A stretch of DNA of 64,000 bases from Lactobacillus sp. CBA3606 (GTDB taxonomy: Bacteria; Bacillota; Bacilli; Lactobacillales; Lactobacillaceae). The stretch lies in contig NZ_CP027194.1 of the NCBI RefSeq assembly GCF_002970935.1, positions 1 to 64,000 of the forward strand, written 5' to 3'. Shown piece by piece: positions 58,376 to 64,000 of the stretch; positions within the stretch are counted from its first letter, which is position 1; every line of letters begins with the position of its first letter. Under the pieces are notes generated by a model that saw nothing but the letters and a program-made list of their open reading frames with translations, was not told the DNA's origin and did not search any database. A program made the translations under genes and the position numbers.

Positions 58376-59125
58376 TTAATGAATAGACCGGGCTTGCGCT
58401 TGTTTAACTAATTTGGTAATCATCGCTGGGGCTTGTTGTTCGGCCTGAGCGGTGGCTTTTTGGGTGACAGTTTTAGTTAAGGCGGCAATCTGAGCCTTAG
58501 TCATGTTGGGTTGTGCGGCAACAGCTTGCTTAACTTGGGCCTGAACAGCTGCCGTAACTTGCGTTTTGGCCTGAGCGTCAATTGTTTTAGCCTGACTAGC
58601 CAACCATTTAGCTTGACTCACACTTAAGGTGGCCCAGGTGCTCGGGACTTTAAAAGTATTGTGATGACTGATTAAGGTCTGGTGCGTCCCAGTCCAGCGA
58701 TAGAGTTCACGCCAAACGTTGTTATTATAAGTCCAGCGTTTCGTCGTCGTGACGAGTTGTGCCGTCGTGCCTGTCGTCGTAGCAATGTGGTTAGTGGTCG
58801 TCAAACTAACGGCGGTGTGCTGTTGTTTAGTCGATGACGGGGTTCGGTAAACATAAACTTTTTCAGTGTTGGATTTTTTAATGGGTTCATAAAGTAATAG
58901 TGAAACATAATTGTTTTTAACTGCAGAGCTTAAGGTCGTGGTGGTCGTGGCCGTCGTCGTGTGCATGCCCCAATGCCAATTATCATTACCAATCATCATG
59001 ATGGCAGCGATAGTTAAGACCAGCAGACCACCACCGCCAATCAGCACCTGCCGAACAGGGTGATTCAAGGCTAAGAAGCCTACAATAAAGCCGAGCAAAC
59101 CGATTATTAGGATAATTAAAATCAT
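58376..59125 (-). CDS. DUF4811-type membrane protein linked to an MFS exporter
   Basis: The 249-residue protein has two N-terminal membrane segments (about 1-20 and 27-46), a Thr-rich outside region and a helical Ala/Gln/Lys-rich tail (residues 170-249). It resembles DUF4811 proteins, which lie next to DHA2-type exporters in lactobacilli. Function is unknown. Its start overlaps the MFS stop by four bases (ATGA), so the two are translated together and probably act together. Confidence 0.75.
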   Translation of the reverse strand: MILIILIIGLLGFIVGFLALNHPVRQVLIGGGGLLVLTIAAIMMIGNDNWHWGMHTTTATTTTTLSSAVKNNYVSLLLYEPIKKSNTEKVYVYRTPSSTKQQHTAVSLTTTNHIATTTGTTAQLVTTTKRWTYNNNVWRELYRWTGTHQTLISHHNTFKVPSTWATLSVSQAKWLASQAKTIDAQAKTQVTAAVQAQVKQAVAAQPNMTKAQIAALTKTVTQKATAQAEQQAPAMITKLVKQAQARSIH

Positions 59126-60564
59126 ACGGTTTTACCTCCTTTAGGCGTGTCCTTAACCATGAAGGCAAAGATTAGCCCCACTAAGCCAATGGCCGTTGCA
59201 ACGAGAAAGGCCGCGTGAAAGCCTTGCATGGCAGCGCTGTAAGCTTGTTTTTGATAGGCTAACGGTGCCGTGTGTAGCAAGTGTTTGACGGGATTCGCAT
59301 TACTCGTCACGTTCGCTAAGACACTCCCTAAAATGGCGGTCCCCATGGAAGTGGTCACTTGGCGCATCGTACTATTAATGGCGGTCCCATGACTGAGTTG
59401 AATCCCTTTGAGATCAATCGAACTGGCAGCAGTTAATGGCATTGTCACTAAGCCCACGCCACTCATTAAGATAATGTATTCAAAAATAATGTAGGTGTAC
59501 GGCGTGTGCTGTGTGAGCATTGAAAACGGTAGCGTGCCTAACGTTAACAAGAACATGCCCATTAAGGCCAACCGCCGACCACCAATTTTGTCATAGGCCC
59601 GGCCACTAAGCAAACTGATTAGGCCGTAAAGTAAGGCCCCTGGCAGAATCGTTAAGCCAGAATCTAACGGACTGAGTCCACGGACATTTTGCAGATACAT
59701 TGGCAAAACAACTTGTACCCCAATCATCGCAGTATTGGCTAATGCGGTGATAATGGAGGCAATTGTAAATGAGGGGATTTTTAAGAGCCGGATGTTTAAT
59801 AATGGGGCTTTCCGTGGCCATTCACGCCAAACAAATAAACCAATAAAAATCAGGCCGATAATAATACTGATAATGACAATACCGGATGTCCAGCTGTGAT
59901 TACCAACGGATGAAAAGCCATATAACAAGCTCCCAAAGCCAATGGTCGATAAGGCGATTGCCCAGGCATCAATGGGGGATTTTTTAATCGGGATGACCGG
60001 TCTAACTGTAAAGCAAGCGAGCACTAAAATAATGGCAACCGGTGGAATCATCATGCCAAAAAGATCTCGCCAGCTGGCATTGTCAAGAATCCAACCAGAA
60101 ACAGTGGGTCCTAACGCTGGCGCTAGCCCGATGACAATCCCGCCTAGCCCCATCATTGTGCCACGTTTTTCCGGTGGAAAGATGACTAAGAGGACGGTTT
60201 GAATCGTGGGAAAAGTGATTCCAATCCCGATGGCTTGTACCAGCCGACCGAGTAAGATTAGTTGGAAATTATGCGCGGTGTAACTAATAATTAGGCCAAT
60301 TAAAAAACAACCTAAAGCGGCGGTATAAATGAGCCGTAAACTAAAATTATTGAGCAACCAGGCGCTGACCGGAATCATAATGCCCATAACGAGCAAGAAG
60401 CCGGTGGTTAACCATTGTACGGTCGCGCTAGAAATTGAAAAGCGCGCCATTAAGGTGGGATAAGCGGTCACGAGCATGTTAGTCGTGAGCGCTGTACAAA
60501 ACGTTCCCAGTAATAAGGTGATTGTTAGCCAGACTTGGCTGTAACGTTTACCATTGGTATCCAT
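59122..60564 (-). CDS. DHA2-family multidrug efflux MFS transporter
   Basis: The 480-residue protein has about fourteen hydrophobic segments and the EmrB/QacA pattern, including GRLVQAIGIGITFPTIQTVL and the motif C-like GLAPALGPTVSGWIL. It should export toxic compounds using the proton gradient; the substrate is unknown. It is divergent from a TetR gene, with a palindrome just upstream of its start, and forms an operon with the DUF4811 gene. Confidence 0.88.
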   Translation of the reverse strand: MDTNGKRYSQVWLTITLLLGTFCTALTTNMLVTAYPTLMARFSISSATVQWLTTGFLLVMGIMIPVSAWLLNNFSLRLIYTAALGCFLIGLIISYTAHNFQLILLGRLVQAIGIGITFPTIQTVLLVIFPPEKRGTMMGLGGIVIGLAPALGPTVSGWILDNASWRDLFGMMIPPVAIILVLACFTVRPVIPIKKSPIDAWAIALSTIGFGSLLYGFSSVGNHSWTSGIVIISIIIGLIFIGLFVWREWPRKAPLLNIRLLKIPSFTIASIITALANTAMIGVQVVLPMYLQNVRGLSPLDSGLTILPGALLYGLISLLSGRAYDKIGGRRLALMGMFLLTLGTLPFSMLTQHTPYTYIIFEYIILMSGVGLVTMPLTAASSIDLKGIQLSHGTAINSTMRQVTTSMGTAILGSVLANVTSNANPVKHLLHTAPLAYQKQAYSAAMQGFHAAFLVATAIGLVGLIFAFMVKDTPKGGKTV

Positions 60565-60592
60565 CGATGCAACCTCCGTTGCTTTTATTTAT

Positions 60593-60611
60593 AAACTGTC
60601 CAAATCAGTTT
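60593..60611. promoter_or_regulatory. Candidate TetR operator upstream of the MFS gene
   Basis: AAACTG (60593-60598) and CAGTTT (60606-60611) form a 19-base palindrome 29 bases before the MFS start. A third AAACTGT lies near 60644. TetR proteins bind such palindromes and repress adjacent exporters. Confidence 0.45.
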
Positions 60612-60725
60612 GAGGCTAGTATAATCCTTTTGGTCAAAAAATTAAACTGTGCAACGATGTTTATGTAAATTAACTAATAATAGAATTGAAATTTAATAAA
60701 GCTTAAAGTTCGCAATTGTAACCGA

Positions 60726-60778
60726 TTTAAATGTGGTTTAATTCCGGTTTTAGCGGTATGCTGAAAGTCACATTTAAA
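60726..60778. repeat. Perfect 10-base inverted repeat upstream of the TetR gene
   Basis: TTTAAATGTG (60726-60735) and CACATTTAAA (60769-60778) are exact inverted copies 33 bases apart. They lie just before a TATAAT (60792-60797) that could be the TetR gene's -10. They may be two half sites or a distant pair for loop formation. Confidence 0.5.
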
Positions 60779-60830
60779 GCAGTTAATGCGTTATAATAAT
60801 AAACGAATTAATTTTGAGAGTGGGGATCAC

Positions 60831-61388
60831 ATGATAAAGAGAAGAACATTAACGCAAGCCAAGGTATTGGCAACCGCCAATCAATTAATTGAAACTAATG
60901 GATTGGGTGGATTGACCATCCGTGATTTGGCGATGGCCTTAGATGTCCGGCCACAATCAATTTATAATTATGTGGATAGTTTGAGTGATTTACTCGATCA
61001 GGTTGGGCTACAGTTCGTTCAGAGTGTTTCTGATCGTTTGGTCGATAAGCTAGCTGAAACCGGTGAAGAAGAAAAATTAATGGTTTTCGCACAAGAGTTT
61101 CGAGCAGCTTGTAAGCAACACGTGGGGTTAGCTCCATTATTGTTGAATTTAAAAGATGATTTGAAAAGTCCGCGTACCCAAAAAGCGTTGATTAAATTGT
61201 ATCAAGATATGTTTCGGCCTTTGCAGCTCGATGATAGTGCTCGGGTTGAAAATACCTTATATCGGTCGACTTTATTTGGGTTTATTCTCCAAGAAATCGG
61301 CGGCTTCTTTACGATGCCAGCGGATGCATTAGACGTGCGTTTTACGCAAACGATGCAATTGGCTATCGATCAAGAAAAATTAACTTAA
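60831..61388 (+). CDS. TetR-family regulator of the divergent exporter
   Basis: The 185-residue protein has an N-terminal TetR helix-turn-helix (GGLTIRDLAMALDVRPQSIYNYVDSLSDLLDQV, near residues 23-55) and a ligand-binding C-terminal domain. The ATG at 60831 has GAGTGGGGA upstream. Because it is divergent from the MFS/DUF4811 pair it most likely represses it. The inducer is unknown. A terminator follows. Confidence 0.85.
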   Translation: MIKRRTLTQAKVLATANQLIETNGLGGLTIRDLAMALDVRPQSIYNYVDSLSDLLDQVGLQFVQSVSDRLVDKLAETGEEEKLMVFAQEFRAACKQHVGLAPLLLNLKDDLKSPRTQKALIKLYQDMFRPLQLDDSARVENTLYRSTLFGFILQEIGGFFTMPADALDVRFTQTMQLAIDQEKLT

Positions 61389-61397
61389 GTTGGTGCG

Positions 61398-61430
61398 GAT
61401 GTTTGGGTGCAATCCCAAGCATCTTTTTTT
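61398..61430 (+). terminator. Terminator after the TetR gene
   Basis: GATGTTTGGG (61398-61407) pairs with CCCAAGCATC (61414-61423, one G-T pair) and is followed by a T-run. Confidence 0.85.
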
Positions 61431-61442
61431 ATACCAATTACT

Positions 61443-61493
61443 TTGACACACACAGTAATTGGTGTTACATTATTAACATTGAATTACTGTGTG
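61443..61493 (+). promoter_or_regulatory. PadR gene promoter inside a 12-base inverted repeat
   Basis: TTGACA (61443-61448) and TACATT (61466-61471) are 17 bases apart. CACACAGTAATT (61449-61460), in the spacer, is an exact inverted copy of AATTACTGTGTG (61482-61493), beyond the -10. A small inner pair TGTTA/TAACA (61463-61467, 61474-61478) is also seen. The layout suggests autorepression by PadR. Confidence 0.6.
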
Positions 61494-61526
61494 ACACATA
61501 ATAGTTGTTTTGAAAGGAAGTTAAGC

Positions 61527-61877
61527 ATGAAGCCGGCGATTTCAAAAGAGATCATTCGTGGGCATACGACCACGATTGTCCTCAATATTTTAAATCAGGG
61601 TGATAGTTACGGTTATGCGATTGCGAAGACGATTAAGACGTTGAGCAATGCCGCTTACGATATCAATGAAGCCACGTTATATACCGTTTTTCGACGGTTA
61701 GAAAAAAATGGTGACATTACGAGTTATTGGGGAAATGAGACCCAAGGCGGTCGCCGTAAATATTATCAGATTTCAACTCAAGGCCAACAAACTTTGGCCC
61801 ATAATACTGAAGAATGGCAATTTGCCAAACGTGTGATTGATGATTTGATTTTAGGAAGGATTGATAAGCATGAGTGA
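61527..61877 (+). CDS. PadR-family transcriptional regulator
   Basis: The 116-residue protein has the PadR winged helix (GDSYGYAIAKTIKTLS, DINEATLYTVFRRLEKNGDI, GGRRKYYQIS). The ATG at 61527 follows AAAGGAAG. Its end overlaps the start of the DUF4097 gene by eight bases, the common pairing of PadR with a membrane or envelope stress partner. It probably controls its own operon through the inverted repeat upstream. Confidence 0.9.
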   Translation: MKPAISKEIIRGHTTTIVLNILNQGDSYGYAIAKTIKTLSNAAYDINEATLYTVFRRLEKNGDITSYWGNETQGGRRKYYQISTQGQQTLAHNTEEWQFAKRVIDDLILGRIDKHE

Positions 61878-63192
61878 GAAGATTGAACAATTGGTGGCGA
61901 TGCGCTTAGCCACGTATTTTAAGCAGCAGACGATGACCCCCGCTTTAGCGGAGTTAAAGACTGAATTAGCAACAGATTTAAATGAGGCGGCTAATGATAA
62001 GCTGGCAACGAGTGGTAGTGCTGAAGCGGCTGTAGCCGAAGCTTTTAGTGATTTTGGTGATATCCATGACTTGATTGCTCAAGTTAATGCTGAAAATGGA
62101 ACGAATGCTGATTTACATGCCCATCGGGTGGTGATTGATGACGACAGTCTAATGATTGATGATGGTGAAACGCTAAAGATGGATGCGACGGGTGTTTCGA
62201 TTAATCATGGCGCAATTAAGGCGGATGCGTCCGGTTTAAAGCTTGGTAAGGTCGTCTTTAATGAAGATGGGATTAATATTGAAGGGCGACCGGGCGTTAA
62301 GCCTAATTTTGGTGATCCCGTGCAACCGTTGAATTTGGCGGGGGAATATCAAGACAACCTGCGTTTGGTTAATGAACAGCGGTTTGAAGTGGCGGCGCTG
62401 ACAACACTGTCGATTGCTTATCGTTCAGCACGGGTAAAAATTTTACCGACCGTGGGCGCAGATGATGAAATTATTGTGCGCGAATACATGAATCATAATA
62501 ATGCCGCCTATTATGCGCAAACGACTCAAGTCGGAAGTGCTTTAAGTGTGGCCCAAGGTAAAGTGCCCTTCCTGATTCCATTACGGGTGCACGTTCAGAT
62601 TCATGTGCCAGCTAAATTTATGGGGGACCTCAGTGTGGCTAGTCGCTCAGGTGCTTTGTTAATGGCCGGATTGGAAAATTTAGGCGTGGTGAGTTTACGG
62701 GTCGTTAGTGGCAGTTGTCGGATTGGAACGGTCAGCGCTCGTGCCTTAAGCGCCGACATCGTCTCGGGCAGCTTACAATTAGATCAATTGCGTGTGACTG
62801 AACAGTTAGGCATGCTAGTTAAGAGTGGCCGGTTACGGTTGGCCGATGTTCAAGCCGGCCAATTTACCGCAACCGCAACGAGTGGCAGTATTCAAGGTAC
62901 GCAATTAGTTGGCGGTGGGAGTTGGAATGCCAAATCTGGTGCGATTAAACTTAGCTTTGATCGTTTAACGGGCGATATTAATTTGGATGCCAAAAGTGGC
63001 GCGATTAAGTTAGCCTTACCGGCCGATACCAGCTATTGGTTTGAGTTGGAGGCTCATAGTGGTCGCGTAGTTGCCCCCGCTAATGCAGTTAAGGATCATA
63101 TTGCCGATGGCTATCAAGCGGGGCAAGTCGGTACGACGCCGCACTACCAAGTCAAAGGTCGGACGACATCGGGATCAATTCGATTATATTAA
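61870..63192 (+). CDS. DUF4097-domain protein with helical N-terminal signalling-type domain
   Basis: The 440-residue protein starts with a helical region (about 1-75) that looks like the HAAS/DUF1700-type domain found in partners of PadR. It continues with a long repetitive beta-helix of the DUF4097 type (repeats of the kind SGSIQ, KSGAIKL). No membrane segment or signal peptide is visible. Function is unknown, although such proteins are often linked to envelope stress. The ATG at 61870 has AGGAAGG upstream and overlaps padR. Confidence 0.78.
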   Translation: MSEKIEQLVAMRLATYFKQQTMTPALAELKTELATDLNEAANDKLATSGSAEAAVAEAFSDFGDIHDLIAQVNAENGTNADLHAHRVVIDDDSLMIDDGETLKMDATGVSINHGAIKADASGLKLGKVVFNEDGINIEGRPGVKPNFGDPVQPLNLAGEYQDNLRLVNEQRFEVAALTTLSIAYRSARVKILPTVGADDEIIVREYMNHNNAAYYAQTTQVGSALSVAQGKVPFLIPLRVHVQIHVPAKFMGDLSVASRSGALLMAGLENLGVVSLRVVSGSCRIGTVSARALSADIVSGSLQLDQLRVTEQLGMLVKSGRLRLADVQAGQFTATATSGSIQGTQLVGGGSWNAKSGAIKLSFDRLTGDINLDAKSGAIKLALPADTSYWFELEAHSGRVVAPANAVKDHIADGYQAGQVGTTPHYQVKGRTTSGSIRLY

Positions 63193-63207
63193 CTTGTCAT
63201 CATCAGG

Positions 63208-63236
63208 AAACGTTTGGGTTGTCCAAACGTTTTTTT
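63208..63236 (+). terminator. Terminator after the DUF4097 gene
   Basis: AAACGTTTGG (63208-63217) pairs perfectly with CCAAACGTTT (63223-63232) and is followed by T residues. Confidence 0.9.
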
Positions 63237-63320
63237 ATATTCAGAATAAGTTTACTACCAGTTTAAGGGGGAAACGGCCTATAATCTAATTAGGCTATTT
63301 AGAGGGAGTGGGGGGACAAG

Positions 63321-64000
63321 ATGTTGGGGATTAGTGAACAGCAATTAATTAAGCGATTAGTACCAACCATTGTGCGTATGCGGCAAACGAACTTTTATCA
63401 AATTGTGCAACGGACTGTTATGCTGACATTTCCATTTGTATTGATTGGCTCGTTTAGTCAAATTATTCAAGTGACGGTATTAACCAAAACAGGGTTCATC
63501 GCCAGTATTTTTCATTTATCGAAATGGGTGCCATATTATCGCTATTGGCATTATCCGTTTGATAATTTAACGAATTTAACGTTGAATAGTGTCGCTGTTA
63601 TTGCGGCTTTTGGGGCGGCCAAGTATCACGCCAAATTGCACCACCGTGATGACCAGTTAGCTGGCTTGACTGGCGCAATTGCGCTATTGCTAGTGGCCTA
63701 TCGGTATACCGACCAATCACATGGTATCTTTACCACGGCGCTGTTAGGGGCTAACGGGATTACCGGTGCCATTTTAGTGGGCAGCGTGACCGGTGCTTGC
63801 TTTCAGTGGCTAGGACAACCAGCACCGCACACTAAAGTAACGGTAAATCCGCCAATTTTAAAGCGTACGTTAGGGGCGTTATTGCCGATGACATTGGTCT
63901 TGGGACTGGCTGTCGGGGTCAGTTTAATTTTAAATTGGGTCTTTATTGTCAATTATCCGGAGCAATTATTAGGTACGGTTCAAAAAGTTGCGACCACGAG
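63321..64000 (+). CDS. PTS EIIC-type sugar permease, truncated by the window end
   Basis: From ATG 63321 the frame stays open to the last base (226 codons), so the gene runs past the window. The start MLGISEQQLIKRLVPTIVRMRQTNF is followed by several hydrophobic segments like the EIIC domain of the cellobiose/lactose family. The sugar is unknown and the rest of the gene is not seen. GAGTGGGGGG precedes the ATG. Confidence 0.75.
   Translation, partial: MLGISEQQLIKRLVPTIVRMRQTNFYQIVQRTVMLTFPFVLIGSFSQIIQVTVLTKTGFIASIFHLSKWVPYYRYWHYPFDNLTNLTLNSVAVIAAFGAAKYHAKLHHRDDQLAGLTGAIALLLVAYRYTDQSHGIFTTALLGANGITGAILVGSVTGACFQWLGQPAPHTKVTVNPPILKRTLGALLPMTLVLGLAVGVSLILNWVFIVNYPEQLLGTVQKVATT

Overview
The window reads as a chromosomal segment of a lactic acid bacterium of the Lactiplantibacillus plantarum group. 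The pointers are a Firmicute-type S10-spc-alpha ribosomal superoperon, a malolactic cluster (mleR/mleS/mleP), an mtsCBA-type manganese transporter, cydABCD with menA but no other menaquinone genes, a flavin-based extracellular electron transfer (EET) locus, and Bacillus-like order pcrA-ligA-camS-gatCAB-dgkB-rlmD. Strong GGAGG ribosome binding sites and frequent TTG/GTG starts fit. The species cannot be fixed from reading alone. I see no rRNA, tRNA, CRISPR array, insertion sequence or prophage.

Layout. 1-14.2 kb: rpsJ to rplQ, with secY, adk, infA and rpoA, all on the + strand. 14.3-20.9 kb: the EET cassette. dmkB, eetB, eetA and ndh2 lie on the - strand, back to back with pplA and fmnB on the + strand. 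20.9-25.2 kb: ecfA1-ecfA2-ecfT-truA-rplM-rpsI, the usual continuation of the ribosomal cluster, so the EET genes appear lodged inside an otherwise standard gene order. 25.5-28.1 kb: manganese ABC transporter. 28.1-32.2 kb: a small orphan gene and the malolactic genes. 32.4-34.8 kb: an amino-acid permease, an ECF S component and a 57-residue protein. 35.0-43.0 kb: cydABCD, a second polyprenyl diphosphate synthase and menA. 43.1-46.8 kb: an oxidoreductase, a glucosaminidase, xpt and a PurK-like gene that has lost its metal-binding residues. 47-58.3 kb: pcrA to rlmD. 58.4-63.2 kb: a DUF4811/MFS efflux pair opposite a TetR regulator, then a PadR/DUF4097 pair. 63.3 kb to the end: a truncated PTS EIIC gene.

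How the genes work together. Much of the window is one membrane electron-transfer economy. MenA and the polyprenyl diphosphate synthases would make demethylmenaquinone from a DHNA precursor that this window does not encode. Ndh2 reduces quinone with NADH. Electrons then go either to cytochrome bd (CydAB, assembled with CydCD) or, through EetA/EetB and the flavinylated lipoprotein PplA, to outside acceptors. FmnB attaches FMN to PplA, and EcfA1A2T can power flavin export through an S component that is not evident here. A near-consensus catabolite-response element overlaps the predicted ndh2 promoter, and a terminator separates ndh2 from eetA. The EET system is known from Listeria and L. plantarum, so it is not new as such. 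The less explored points here are its regulation, the duplicated polyprenyl synthases, the degenerate PurK paralog, and several palindromes at regulator genes.
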